Shown here one piece after another: positions 35,305 through 47,684 of a DNA stretch of 64,000 nucleotides (within the stretch, counting starts at the first letter, position 1; each line of letters begins with the position of its first letter). The DNA comes from Actinacidiphila guanduensis (GTDB taxonomy: Bacteria > Actinomycetota > Actinomycetes > Streptomycetales > Streptomycetaceae): positions 496,001-560,000 of the forward strand of contig NZ_FNIE01000004.1 in NCBI RefSeq assembly GCF_900103985.1, in the 5' to 3' direction. Below the pieces are notes generated by a model that worked only from the letters and a program-made list of their open reading frames with translations, had not been told where the DNA came from and did not search any database. Both the position numbers and the translations under genes were made by a program.

Positions 35305-36303
35305 TCAGTCGCGCGCGAGCAGTTCGAGGGTGTCCACGACGCGGTTGGAGAAGCCCCACTCGTTGTCGTACCAGGCGACGACCTTCACGTGGCGCCCGTC
35401 GACGCGGGTGAGGGCCGCGTCGAAGACGGCGGAGGCGGGGCGGCCGGTGATGTCGCTGGAGACCAGCGGCTCGTCGGCGTACTCCAGGATGCCGAGCAGG
35501 GGTCCGTCGGCGGCGGCGCGGTAGGCGGCCAGCACCTCGTCGCGGGTGACGTCGCGGGAGACGGTGGTGTTGAGTTCCACGATCGAGCCGACCGGGACCG
35601 GCACCCGGATGGAGTCGCCGGAAAGCTTGCCATCGAGGTTGGGCAGCACCTTGCCGATCGCCTTGGCGGCGCCGGTGGTGGTGGGCACGATGTTGACGCC
35701 GGCGGCGCGGGCCCGGCGCAGGTCGCGGTGCGGGCCGTCCTGGAGGTTCTGCTCCTGGGTGTAGGCGTGCACGGTGGTCATGAAGCCGTGCTCGATGCCG
35801 GCCAGGTCGTCCAGGACGGAGGCGAGCGGCGCGAGCGCGTTGGTGGTGCAGGAGGCGTTGGAGACGATGACGTGGGCGGCCGGATCGTAGACCTCGGTGT
35901 TGACGCCGTAGGCGAGGGTGACGTCGGCGCCCTCGGAGGGGGCGCTGACCAGGACGCGCTTGGCGCCGGCCTCGATGTGGGCGGCCGCGGCGCTCGCGGC
36001 GGTGAAGCGGCCGGTGGACTCCAGCACGATGTCGACGCCGAGGTCGGCCCACGGCAGTGCCGCGGGGTCGCGCTCGGCGAGCACCTTCAGCGGCCGCCCG
36101 CCGACCACCAGGTCGGTCCCGTCGACCTCGACGCTCTCGTCGAGCCGGCCGAGGGCGCTGTCGTACTTCAGCAGGTGCGCGAGGGTCTCGGGGGCGGTGA
36201 GGTCGTTGACGGCGACGACTTCGAGGTCGCTCTTGCGGGCGAGGAGGGCGCGCAGCGTGTTGCGCCCGATGCGGCCGAATCCGTTGACGGCGATGCGGGT
36301 CAT
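35305..36303 (-). CDS. gap: glyceraldehyde-3-phosphate dehydrogenase, type I
   Basis: A protein of 332 aa, standard length. The NAD-binding start is [20 protein letters not shown], the catalytic Cys152 lies in [13 protein letters not shown], and the C-terminal motif is [12 protein letters not shown]. It converts glyceraldehyde-3-phosphate to 1,3-bisphosphoglycerate in the cytoplasm. The start at 36,303 has AAAGGAA upstream. It is not in a glycolytic operon (no pgk or tpi beside it), so it may be a second, stress- or condition-specific copy of the kind many streptomycetes have (inference). Confidence 0.96.
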   Translation of the reverse strand: MTRIAVNGFGRIGRNTLRALLARKSDLEVVAVNDLTAPETLAHLLKYDSALGRLDESVEVDGTDLVVGGRPLKVLAERDPAALPWADLGVDIVLESTGRFTAASAAAAHIEAGAKRVLVSAPSEGADVTLAYGVNTEVYDPAAHVIVSNASCTTNALAPLASVLDDLAGIEHGFMTTVHAYTQEQNLQDGPHRDLRRARAAGVNIVPTTTGAAKAIGKVLPNLDGKLSGDSIRVPVPVGSIVELNTTVSRDVTRDEVLAAYRAAADGPLLGILEYADEPLVSSDITGRPASAVFDAALTRVDGRHVKVVAWYDNEWGFSNRVVDTLELLARD

Positions 36304-36466
36304 GGGGGTTCCTTTCGTTCTCGCTCCCCATGGTCGGCGCCCGGCCGCCGTTCCGACATTGGCCGGGCCGCCATGGTGCGCAAGCATCCCGCCAGACCTT
36401 TCGCCACGGCCCGCAAGGATCTCGCCAGGCTCTCGCAGCCCGTGGCGGCCGCCCCCAGGGGCGGCC

Positions 36467-37414
36467 TCAGGCCGAGAAGGTGTGCCGGTACTCCGTCGGC
36501 GAGGTGCCCAGGATGCGCTGGAAGTGCAGCCGCAGGTTCGCCCCGGTGCCGAGCCCGACCCGCACCGCGATCTGCTCCACCCCCAGCTCGGTGCGCTCCA
36601 GCAGCTCGCGGGCGAGGTCCACCCGCGCCCGCAGCACCCACTGCATGGGCGTGTAGCCGGTGTCCTCCACGAAGCGGCGCGAGAAGGTCCGCGCGGAGAC
36701 CCGGGCGTTGCGCGCGAGCGCCTCCAGGGTCAGCGGCTCGGCCAGGTGCTCAAGGGCCCACTCGCGGGTGCGCGCGAAGACCTCGCCCAGCGGTTCGGGC
36801 ACGCTGCGCGGTACGTACTGGGCCTGCCCGCCGCTGCGGTAGGGCGCGGCCACCAGCCGCCGGGCCACGTGGTTGGACAGGCCCACGCCGTGGTCGCGCC
36901 GGACGAGGTGCAGGCACAGGTCGATCCCGGAGGCGGCGCCCGCGGAGGTGAGCACGTCGCCCTCGTCGACGAAGAGCACGTTCTCGTCCACCCGCACCAG
37001 CGGGTGCCGCCGGGCGAGCGCCTTGGTGTAGTGCCAGTGCGTGGTGGCCCGCTTGCCGTCGAGCAGGCCGGTGGCGGCCAGCGCGAAGGCGCCGGTGGAG
37101 ATCGCGGCGAGCCGGGTGCCGCGCTCGTGGGCGGCGAGCAGGGCGCCGACGACCGCGGCGGGCGGCTCGGTCGTCGCGGGCTCGCGGTAGCCGGGGATGA
37201 AGACGGTGTCGGCCTGGGCGACGGCGTCCAGGCCCTCGGCCACGTGGTAGGACAGCCCGTCGCCGCCGGTCACCGGCCCGGGCGCGGCCCCGCACATCCG
37301 CACCTCGTAGGGCATGCTCGGCCGGTTGGAGAACACCTGCGCCGGGATGCCGACGTCGAGGGGCTTCGCGCCCTCCAGCACCAGCACGGCGACGCGGTGG
37401 TTCGTGCGGCCCAT
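36467..37414 (-). CDS. GlxA-type regulator (DJ-1/PfpI sensor plus AraC DNA-binding domain)
   Basis: A protein of 315 aa. Residues 5-180 form a DJ-1/PfpI-like domain in which the nucleophile position reads ISTGAFALA, so the catalytic Cys is absent and the domain is probably a sensor. Residues 215-315 hold two AraC helix-turn-helix motifs ([21 protein letters not shown] and [22 protein letters not shown]). GAGGAGGG precedes the ATG at 37,414. It is divergent from the 5-oxoprolinase gene across 162 bp and may control it. Confidence 0.92.
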   Translation of the reverse strand: MGRTNHRVAVLVLEGAKPLDVGIPAQVFSNRPSMPYEVRMCGAAPGPVTGGDGLSYHVAEGLDAVAQADTVFIPGYREPATTEPPAAVVGALLAAHERGTRLAAISTGAFALAATGLLDGKRATTHWHYTKALARRHPLVRVDENVLFVDEGDVLTSAGAASGIDLCLHLVRRDHGVGLSNHVARRLVAAPYRSGGQAQYVPRSVPEPLGEVFARTREWALEHLAEPLTLEALARNARVSARTFSRRFVEDTGYTPMQWVLRARVDLARELLERTELGVEQIAVRVGLGTGANLRLHFQRILGTSPTEYRHTFSA

Positions 37415-37576
37415 CGCCGCCCTCCTCGGAGTCGTACGGGCACCCGCGCCCGTGTTGGCCTGGATGACACCTGCCGCAAGTATCGTGCCACCGGCGAACG
37501 GGCGCAGGCATCGCCGCCCGCAGTGGGGGATCGCCCTGTTTGCGGCGTATTGCCCGGTCCCCGGATACTGGGGGCC

Positions 37577-41173
<3,597 letters not shown>

Positions 41174-41178
41174 GCCCC

Positions 41179-41607
41179 TCAGGGCTCCTTGCGTTCGACC
41201 TTGATCGTCCGCGCGGTCTCCTTGGCCGCCGCGAGCGGGACCGTCACGGTGAGGATGCCCTGGTCGTAGGTGGCCCTGGCCTCCTTGGTGCGGGCGCCGG
41301 CGGGGAGCCGGACGGCGCGGGTGAACTGGCCGTAGCGGAACTCCGAGCGCTGCCGGTCCTCGGTCTTCTCGGTGCGCTCGGCGCGGATGGTCAGCAACTC
41401 GTCCTCGACCGTGATCTCGACGTCCTCGTCGGGGTCGATGCCCGGCAGCTCCGCGCTGACGGTGTAGGCGTCGTCGGACAGCCGCTCCTCGACGGCGATG
41501 CCGTGCGGCCCGCCCGGAATGCGCAGCCCCGGCACCGTGCCCACCCAGTCGAGCAGGTCCGGGAGGTTGGGTGCCCAGCCCTGCCGTCGTTCGGCCTTCG
41601 CGGTCAT
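41179..41607 (-). CDS. Hsp20/alpha-crystallin small heat-shock protein
   Basis: A protein of 142 aa with a strong GAGGAGGA site. The alpha-crystallin domain covers residues 35-135 (YTVSAELPGIDPDEDVEITVEDELLTIRAE). The C-terminal strand motif is GILTVTVPL. It is an ATP-independent holdase for unfolding proteins. Its stop is only 5 bp from the convergent 5-oxoprolinase stop. No HspR or HrcA-type operator was found; a perfect palindrome CACCCCGGGGTG lies 113 bp upstream. Confidence 0.94.
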   Translation of the reverse strand: MTAKAERRQGWAPNLPDLLDWVGTVPGLRIPGGPHGIAVEERLSDDAYTVSAELPGIDPDEDVEITVEDELLTIRAERTEKTEDRQRSEFRYGQFTRAVRLPAGARTKEARATYDQGILTVTVPLAAAKETARTIKVERKEP

Positions 41608-41934
41608 GCTTCCTCCTCGGGTCGCGCCTGTCGCAGGCCGGACCGGCCCGCACTTCCACCGTCGCTCTCCCGGCGCCGCGCGGCCAGTGCCGAACGTCCC
41701 CGCCGGCCGATCCGCACCCCACCCCGGGGTGACGCAATCGTCCAGCGAACTTCACCCGTTGGTGACGTGCGGGAATCCGAGGGGTGCAAGACTTTGTTCC
41801 GTTGCTAAACTTATGCGGGTCGCAGGTCGGCCCGCGCTCCAGCCGCTCCGCCCCTCCCCGTACCGCCCGCTGCTCCGCCCCGTCCCCGCCCCGTCCCCCC
41901 GTCAGGACCCACCCTCACCCGTTAAGGACCTTCC
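41608..41934. other. 327-bp divergent region between hsp20 and an MFS gene
   Basis: No gene. It contains the palindrome at 41,720-41,731 and a less GC-rich patch at 41,760-41,820. Within that patch GTGCAA and TAAACT are 16 bp apart and could serve as a rightward promoter for the MFS gene (weak). Confidence 0.4.
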
Positions 41935-43149
41935 ATGCCCCTGGCCATCCTCGCCCTGGCGGTGAGCGCCTTCGGCATCGGCACCACCGAGTTCGTGATG
42001 ATGGGCCTGCTGCCCGACGTCGCGGGCGACCTCGGTACGTCCGTGCCGACCGCGGGTTACCTCGTCTCGGCGTACGCGCTCGGCGTCGTCGTCGGCGCCC
42101 CGCTGCTCACCGCCGTGGGCGCGCGCATCCCGCGCCGCCGCATGCTGCTCCTGCTCATGGGCCTGTTCACCGTCGGCAACCTCTTCTCCGCCTTCGCGCC
42201 CGGCTACTGGTGGCTGCTGGGCGGCCGCTTCCTCGCGGGGCTGCCGCACGGGGCGTTCTTCGGCGTCGGGGCAGTCGTGGCCTCGCGGATGGTCGCCGAG
42301 GACCGGCGGGCGCGGGCGGTCGCGGCGATGTTCCTCGGACTGACCGTCGCCAACATCGTCGGGGTGCCCGCGGCCACCGCGCTCGGCCAGCACCTGGGCT
42401 GGCGGGCGACGTTCGTGGTCGTCTCGGTGGTCGGCCTGCTCTCGCTGGCGGCGCTGTCGCTGCTGATCCCGCACCAGCCGATGGAGGAACACGGCGGCGT
42501 CGGGCAGGAGTTGCGCGCGCTGCGCGAACCGCAGGTGGTCCTGGGCCTGCTCACGGCGGTCTTCGGCTTCGGTGGTGTCTTCGCCGTCTACAGCTACCTG
42601 GCCTCGATGATGACGAAGGTGACCGGCTTCTCCGACTCCTCGGTGACGCTGCTGCTCGCCCTGTTCGGCATCGGCATGACGCTGGGCGCGCTGGCGGCCG
42701 GGCCGCTCACCGACCGTGCCCTGCGCCCGACCCTCTACGGCTCCCTGGCCGCGCTCGCCGTGGTGCTGGTCGCCTTCCACGCGATGGCGGGCTCCAAGGT
42801 GGCGGCCCCCATCGGCGTGGTGCTCCTGGGCGCGGTGGGCTTCATGACCACGACTCCGCTGCAGATGCTGGTGATGAACAAGGCCCGCCACGCCCCCACC
42901 CTGGCCTCGGCCTCCAACCACTCGGCCTTCAACCTGGCGAACGCCGGCGGCGCCTGGCTCGGCGGTGCGGCGATCTCCGCGGGCTGGGGCTGGACCTCCC
43001 CGTCCCTGGTCGGCGCGGTCCTGGCCGTCGTGGGCCTGGCCATCGCGGTGACAGCCGGCATCCTGGACCGCCGCTCCCCCGCCCCCGTGACGGTCTCCCC
43101 GGTGGTGGCGGAGGGCGGCCCGCGCGAGCGGGTGGTGGAAAGGGCCTGA
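41935..43149 (+). CDS. MFS efflux transporter (DHA1, AraJ/YdhP-like)
   Basis: A membrane protein of 404 aa with 12 predicted helices. It opens with the subgroup motif AFGIGTTEFVMMGLLPDVA, typical of arabinose-efflux/chloramphenicol-resistance-like DHA1 carriers. The second-loop motif (GARIPRRRMLL) and the motif C-like helix (NIVGVPAATALGQHLGWRATF) are intact. AAGGACC precedes the ATG. It most likely exports small toxic compounds; the substrate is unknown. Confidence 0.92.
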   Translation: MPLAILALAVSAFGIGTTEFVMMGLLPDVAGDLGTSVPTAGYLVSAYALGVVVGAPLLTAVGARIPRRRMLLLLMGLFTVGNLFSAFAPGYWWLLGGRFLAGLPHGAFFGVGAVVASRMVAEDRRARAVAAMFLGLTVANIVGVPAATALGQHLGWRATFVVVSVVGLLSLAALSLLIPHQPMEEHGGVGQELRALREPQVVLGLLTAVFGFGGVFAVYSYLASMMTKVTGFSDSSVTLLLALFGIGMTLGALAAGPLTDRALRPTLYGSLAALAVVLVAFHAMAGSKVAAPIGVVLLGAVGFMTTTPLQMLVMNKARHAPTLASASNHSAFNLANAGGAWLGGAAISAGWGWTSPSLVGAVLAVVGLAIAVTAGILDRRSPAPVTVSPVVAEGGPRERVVERA

Positions 43150-43345
43150 ACGGCACCGGGCCCGGGCGGCAAGGAAGGGTGAGCCCCGGGTTCTTCCGGG
43201 CGCCGCCCGCCTGTCGTCGGCACCGGCTCGTACGGGCTTCGGGCGTGCAGGCTCAGGACGTACGAGTTTCGAGCCCGCGGGCTTCGGGACCCGCAGCCGG
43301 CCGTCGGGCAGCGCTGTTGCGCGGCGGCTCCGTTAGGCTCGCGGG

Positions 43346-44284
43346 GTGGACGAGCCGGGGCTGGGGGTAGTGGGGCCGGGGCCGATGGCGCGCGCGGAGG
43401 CGGTCGCGGACGTGGCCGCAGAAGCCTCGGTGGAAGCGGCCGACGGGGCGTCCGTCGATGCGCCGGTGGACGTCACCGCGAGTGAAGTCTCACCCTTCAC
43501 TTCAGGGTCACAGTCGGGCAGTACGGGGCGGGAACCGCCCTGGATCGGCCGCCTTCCGCCCTCTTCGCCCGTTGTGCGCTCGCTGCGGCGGCTGCTCTCG
43601 CCGTGGGGTCGGTTCGCGCTGCTGGTCGTCCTGCTCGGGGTGGGCGTCGCGGTCGTGCTGGCGTACCGGCTGGAGCGGCTGCTGACCCGGGGGTGGGGGC
43701 CGCACGGTTCCGGCGCCACGGCCGTCCTGGTGTTCGCCCTCGCGTACGGGCTGGCGACCGTCGCCTTCGTGCCGCGGCCGCTGCTCAACGCCGCCGCCGG
43801 CGCGCTCTACGGCATCCAGGCCGGGCTGCCCGCGGCGGTCGGCGGCACCGTCCTGGGCGCCGGGCTGTCCTTCGTGCTCGGGCGGGCGCTCGGCCGCGAC
43901 GCGCTGCGCACCCTGCTGCGGGGGCGGTTCGCGCTCTCGCTCGACCGGCAGCTCAGCCGGCACGGCTTCCGCAGCACCCTCGCGCTGCGGCTCTTCCCCG
44001 GTGTCCCGTTCGCCGCGGCGAACTACGCCGCCGCCGTCTCCACGGTGCGCCTCACCCCGTTCCTGACGGCGACAGCCGCGGGCAGTACGGCGAACACGGC
44101 CGCCTATGTCGTCGCCGGGGCCCGGGCGGCCTCGCCGACCTCCCCCACGTTCCTGCTCGCGCTCGGCTTCCTCGGTGTCACCGCCGTGGCGGCGGCCGCG
44201 TACGCCCGCCGCCGTGCCCGCCCGGCGGTCAGTCGTCCTGCGAGCGCAGGAGGACGAGGTCGTACGCGGGGCCCCGGGCGGTGA
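43346..44284 (+). CDS. TVP38/TMEM64 (SNARE-associated, DedA-like) membrane protein
   Basis: A protein of 312 aa from a GTG; an ATG at 43,385 is an alternative. The first 75 residues are Ala/Glu/Ser-rich and probably cytoplasmic. Six hydrophobic segments follow, with the family core FVPRPLLNAAAGALYGIQAGLPAAVGGTVLGA and the re-entrant-type motif LALRLFPGVPFAAANYAAA. Related proteins take part in lipid or polyprenyl-phosphate flipping. The last 56 bp overlap the convergent gene ending at 44,229, which is unusual but both frames look real. Confidence 0.85.
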   Translation: MDEPGLGVVGPGPMARAEAVADVAAEASVEAADGASVDAPVDVTASEVSPFTSGSQSGSTGREPPWIGRLPPSSPVVRSLRRLLSPWGRFALLVVLLGVGVAVVLAYRLERLLTRGWGPHGSGATAVLVFALAYGLATVAFVPRPLLNAAAGALYGIQAGLPAAVGGTVLGAGLSFVLGRALGRDALRTLLRGRFALSLDRQLSRHGFRSTLALRLFPGVPFAAANYAAAVSTVRLTPFLTATAAGSTANTAAYVVAGARAASPTSPTFLLALGFLGVTAVAAAAYARRRARPAVSRPASAGGRGRTRGPGR

Positions 44285-44720
44285 CCAGGAGGTCGAAGGT
44301 CGCGGTGGTCACCACGTCCCAGCTGCGGCCGGACGGCGAAGCCCGCGGGTGCGTGCTGTTGGTCTGCCAGCGGGCGTCGGGGCCGAGAGCGGCCAGGACC
44401 TCCTGCTCGACGGCGTCCGCCTGGGGATCCCCGGCGGGCGGGCCGGCGGCGGAGGCGAGGTCGGTGAGGAGGGTGCCGGTGATCCAGCCGTCGGCCTCGG
44501 CGGTGGTGAAGGACGGGTGGCGGGCGAGCCGTTCGGCGAGGTCGCCCGGTCCGGACACGGCGAGGGTCACGCCCGGCTGCCCGTCGAGGACGTCCCAGCA
44601 GACGTCGGCGAGCGGGCGGCGGTGATCCGCCGGCCGCAGGACAGCGACGGTGGTGGAGCGGCTGAGGCGGGTGGCCAGGCGGGCCAGGCGGTTGGGCAGC
44701 GGGGCTTGTTTCTTGGCCAC
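44229..44720 (-). CDS. uncharacterised protein beside the toxin-immunity locus
   Basis: A protein of 163 aa from a GTG at 44,720, five bases after the immunity gene's stop, so it belongs to the same transcript. It has no signal peptide or membrane segment. It shows alternating strands and short helices (TVAVLRPADHRRPLADVCWDVL; WDVVTTATFDLLVTA) and an acidic middle. No family was recognised. Being last in a toxin-immunity operon, it could be a second immunity or accessory protein (inference). Confidence 0.7.
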   Translation of the reverse strand: MAKKQAPLPNRLARLATRLSRSTTVAVLRPADHRRPLADVCWDVLDGQPGVTLAVSGPGDLAERLARHPSFTTAEADGWITGTLLTDLASAAGPPAGDPQADAVEQEVLAALGPDARWQTNSTHPRASPSGRSWDVVTTATFDLLVTARGPAYDLVLLRSQDD

Positions 44721-44725
44721 GCCGC

Positions 44726-45472
44726 CTACCGTACGACAGAGCGGAGGTCGTGCAGGGGATAGGCGAGGTCGCGGGTGGGGTGCGGCCGGTAGCCCTGCGC
44801 GCTCAGGTGGGCGTCCAGCCGGCCGGCGAGCCGGTCGAGCCAGCCACGTACGGCGTCGGGTTCGGGCAGGACGGCGGCCCCGAGCATGCGGACGCCCTCG
44901 GCGGTGTCCTCCTCCGACCCGCACAGGGACAGCAGTTCGCGGGCCTCGCGGGCGGCGGCGGCCACCTGGTGGTCCCAGGTGTGGGCCAGGTAGTCGTCCA
45001 CCGCGGCCTCGTAGGGGGGTTCGGCGTCCTGGTGGAAGTACGAGCCGAGCAGGTGGGCGAGGTTGGGCAGCCGCTCGCGGTACTCCCAGGTCGTCTCGGG
45101 CACGGCGGGCTCGGCCCGTTCGCGGTCCTCGGTGAAGGCCGCCAGGTGCGGGAGCATCGCGATGAGGCAGTCCTCGCGGGTGCGGCCGGGCGGGGCGACG
45201 ATCGGCGGCATGGACGCGAGGTTGTCGGCCACGTCGGCCTCGTCCAGGCCGTACTTGAGGACGTCGAGGATCTCGTGGGTGGCCCGGTAGGCGCGCCCGG
45301 GGTAGTAGGCGGCGATGCGCAGGTAGGCGCGCATGGCCGGGGAGGGCGTCTCGTCGGTGTCGGTGAAGCGCTCCTCGCGCGGCACCGCGGCGTACGCCTC
45401 CAGCAGCATGCGCAGTTCGGGGAGCCACTCCGCCCACGGGGCGTCGTCGTCGAAGATGTTCGGCTGCGTCAT
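44726..45472 (-). CDS. CdiI_2-like immunity protein
   Basis: A protein of 248 aa from the ATG at 45,472; a GTG at 45,487 is an alternative. The C-terminal half (about residues 125-225) contains NLAHLLGSYFHQDAE followed by an acidic helix pair ending RELLSLCGSEED. This is the pattern of the CdiI_2 family of contact-dependent-inhibition immunity proteins, marked by YFHQD. The N-terminal half is a separate, unrecognised helical domain. It follows the toxin gene by 69 bp, the expected order for a toxin-immunity pair, and should neutralise the RNase A-like toxin in the cytoplasm. Confidence 0.8.
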   Translation of the reverse strand: MTQPNIFDDDAPWAEWLPELRMLLEAYAAVPREERFTDTDETPSPAMRAYLRIAAYYPGRAYRATHEILDVLKYGLDEADVADNLASMPPIVAPPGRTREDCLIAMLPHLAAFTEDRERAEPAVPETTWEYRERLPNLAHLLGSYFHQDAEPPYEAAVDDYLAHTWDHQVAAAAREARELLSLCGSEEDTAEGVRMLGAAVLPEPDAVRGWLDRLAGRLDAHLSAQGYRPHPTRDLAYPLHDLRSVVR

Positions 45473-45541
45473 GGGTTTCGCTCGCACCTTCTCGTCTCGC
45501 GTGCGCCCTGTGCGGCGGCGCGCCGGCCGGAACGGGCCAGG

Positions 45542-46702
45542 TCAGCCTACGGGGTAGGTGGTGAGGATGTAGTAGCCGCCGGGCGCGTCGGGATCGGCCC
45601 GCAGCACGACCTGCACGCCGTTGACCGGCCGGGAGCCGGTGCCGTCGCGCCAGTCGGTCCTGGACAGGGCGCGGCCGGTCACCTCGCCGGTGTCCTTGAG
45701 GGTGAACTCCTTGGTGCTGCCCTCCTTGGCGCCGGTGAGCCAGTTGCTGACCTGCTGCTTGTTGGCGTCGATCGCCTGCTGGGAGAAGCGCTGGGCGTCG
45801 CCGGTCTTCTCGAAGGTCGAGGCTTCCTGGACCCCCGGTTCCTGGGCGAGGCGGTCGCCCAGCTGCTGGTCGCTGCGGCCGACATGCTTGGTGACGCCGT
45901 GGCCGCCGTAGCCCTCGTCCTTCAGCGGGTCGGCCTCGCGCGGCTGCTTCGGCTGCGGCCCTTTGCGGCGGTCCCGGCTCCAGGCGTTGTAGTCGCCGTT
46001 GGCCATGGCGTTCATGAAGTCGCCGAGGCCCTTGGCCGCCAGGGCGCCGCCGCCGGTGATCGCGACGACGCCCCCGACGTTGAGCGTCAGACCGACGCCC
46101 GCGCCGACGACGGTGATGTCCAGCGCGCCGCCGCCGATCTCGCCGGCCGCGCCCAGGAAGAGCAGGCCGATGCCCAGGGCCGTCTCCCCTATGGCCTTCA
46201 GCGACTCCAGGCTGCACACCACGTGCATGACGTTGGCGACGTCGTAGGCGGCGTCCTCCAGCGGGTCCAGCACCCATTTCTTCCACCAGGGGCGCTTCTT
46301 GGGCTTCGGCTGCGGCTTCGCGCGGGTGGTGATGCCGTTGAACGCGTCGACCGGGGACAGGCCGTCACCGAACGCGTGCGGCTGCCTGGCCTTGTCGAAC
46401 AGCGCCAGCCGTCGGGTGATCTCCCGGGCGACGCCGTCGAGTTCGGGGCCGAGTGACCCCGGCAGCCCGGCGCCGGCCGGGACGGGGGCGTTCGGCTTGA
46501 GCACGCCGTTGCCGGCCGAGGTCCGCAGCACGTTTTCCAACTGCGGGTTGGTGGTGGCCTTCACCCCCGGGTCCAGCGCGCCCTGGGCGTCGGCGAGGAT
46601 CGCGCCGATGGACCGGTGCAGGGCGGCGGCGCCGTCGCCGGCCTTCTTCAGGTCCGACCCGAGAGATGTCACCTTGTCCGGGTCGAAGCCTGAGAAGCCC
46701 AT
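45542..46702 (-). CDS. polymorphic toxin with RNase A-like (CdiA-CT type) C-terminal domain
   Basis: A protein of 386 aa. An N-terminal helical region (residues 1-120) resembles WXG/LXG-type secretion domains. A Pro/Lys linker (KPQPKPKKRPWWKKW) and a hydrophobic Gly/Ala-rich stretch (about 155-215) come next. Residues 265-386 match the bacterial RNase A-like toxin family: GGHGVTKHVGRSDQQLGDRL with the likely catalytic His273, then helix QAIDANKQQVSNWL and the ending GYYILTTYPVG. It shares one base with the preceding small gene (TGATG). Export by a type VII system is inferred; none of that machinery is in the window. Confidence 0.82.
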   Translation of the reverse strand: MGFSGFDPDKVTSLGSDLKKAGDGAAALHRSIGAILADAQGALDPGVKATTNPQLENVLRTSAGNGVLKPNAPVPAGAGLPGSLGPELDGVAREITRRLALFDKARQPHAFGDGLSPVDAFNGITTRAKPQPKPKKRPWWKKWVLDPLEDAAYDVANVMHVVCSLESLKAIGETALGIGLLFLGAAGEIGGGALDITVVGAGVGLTLNVGGVVAITGGGALAAKGLGDFMNAMANGDYNAWSRDRRKGPQPKQPREADPLKDEGYGGHGVTKHVGRSDQQLGDRLAQEPGVQEASTFEKTGDAQRFSQQAIDANKQQVSNWLTGAKEGSTKEFTLKDTGEVTGRALSRTDWRDGTGSRPVNGVQVVLRADPDAPGGYYILTTYPVG

Positions 46703-47016
46703 CAGTGGCCGCCCTTCTTGTCGGCGTCCTTGGCCCGGTCCTCGAGCCTGCCCGCCTCGGTCACCCAGCGCTTGGCGTCCGCGAGCAGGTCGGCAGCCAT
46801 CGTGTGCAGGGTGCTGCTGCGCGAACTCAGCGTCTTCGTCGTGGACTCGGCCCAGGGTCCCTTCCAGATCTGGTCCTTGCCCGTCGCGGACGCCTTCTTC
46901 ACCGGCCCGTCCAGGTAAGTGCCCAGCCCCGCCGCCGCGTTGCGCGCCCGGCGCGCCGCGTCGCGCAGCACGCCGGCGCGGCGCCGCAGCTCGGCGGCCG
47001 AGTCGTCGTCCCCCAC
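46702..47016 (-). CDS. WXG100-like small helical partner of the toxin
   Basis: A protein of 104 aa from a GTG with GGAGG eight bases upstream. It is all alpha: two long helices separated by IWKGPWAEST, where WKG fits the WXG turn of ESAT-6-like proteins. Size and position directly before a toxin gene fit a secretion partner for a type VII substrate. It is shorter on hydrophobic residues than classical EsxA, so assignment to the general WXG superfamily is as far as the sequence goes. Confidence 0.75.
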   Translation of the reverse strand: MGDDDSAAELRRRAGVLRDAARRARNAAAGLGTYLDGPVKKASATGKDQIWKGPWAESTTKTLSSRSSTLHTMAADLLADAKRWVTEAGRLEDRAKDADKKGGH

Positions 47017-47684
47017 GTTGCCTCCCCTCCACCGGCCCAGAAGCGGCCCAGAAGCGGCCCAGCCGGGGACCATGCTTTCGCAACGGGGCGGGGGACCACA
47101 ACGGGGTGGGGGGTGACGAGGGTGAGTTGGGGTGGGGTGCGGGGGCGCGGTGGGATGGGTGGGGGCGACGTGGCGGGATGCTGCGGGTGCGACGGGGTGT
47201 AGGGGGGCGCGAAGCGGCGGGCTGCCGCGGGCGCTGTCGGCCGGCGGAGTGCGGCGGCGGCCGGTGGAGTACGGCCGCGGCCGGTGGAGTACGGCCGACC
47301 GGATAGGGGGCGGGGCTGGCCGGGCGGGCAAAGTGCAGCAGGCGGGCGATCGCACAGCCGGGGGGGCGCGGTCCCGCAGGCGGGGTGCGCCGGGTGATCG
47401 GCCCGCTCCGAGGTCGGGCCGAGCGGGCGGGCCACGCCGAGGCCAGGCCGTACCGAGCGGCCAGGCCAGCCGAGGCCAAGCCGCACCGACTGATCGGGGG
47501 CTCCGAGACCGGGCCGACCCAGCGAGCGCACCGAAGCCCAAGTCCGGCTACGCCGAGCTGTCAGACCGTGCCGCCGCCAGGCTCGCACCCAGCGATCGGG
47601 ACATACCGAGGCCATGCCGTACCGCGCGGCGGACCCTGGCGAGGTCCGGGTGCACCGAGTGGGCGGGCCTTGGCGGGACGCGCT
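47017..47684. other. 668-bp GC-rich region without a convincing gene
   Basis: The open frames here are low-complexity Arg/Gly/Pro translations without family motifs. The stretch contains a 3 x 20-bp tandem repeat (47,241-47,300) and many short degenerate copies of GGCC-AGGCC-type words. It lies upstream of the toxin operon and downstream of the oxidoreductase gene; the toxin promoter probably lies in its left end. It may be remnant DNA. Confidence 0.55.
47241..47300. repeat. three tandem 20-bp repeats
   Basis: Three contiguous units of 20 bp beginning CCGG(C/T)GGAGT. Units two and three are identical over their first 16 bases, and unit one differs at three of those sixteen positions. No coding frame explains them. 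Confidence 0.85.

Noticed and set aside
35918..37576. Upstream extension of the 5-oxoprolinase frame
   Set aside because: It runs antisense through GAPDH and the GlxA-type gene; the family start is at 37,577.
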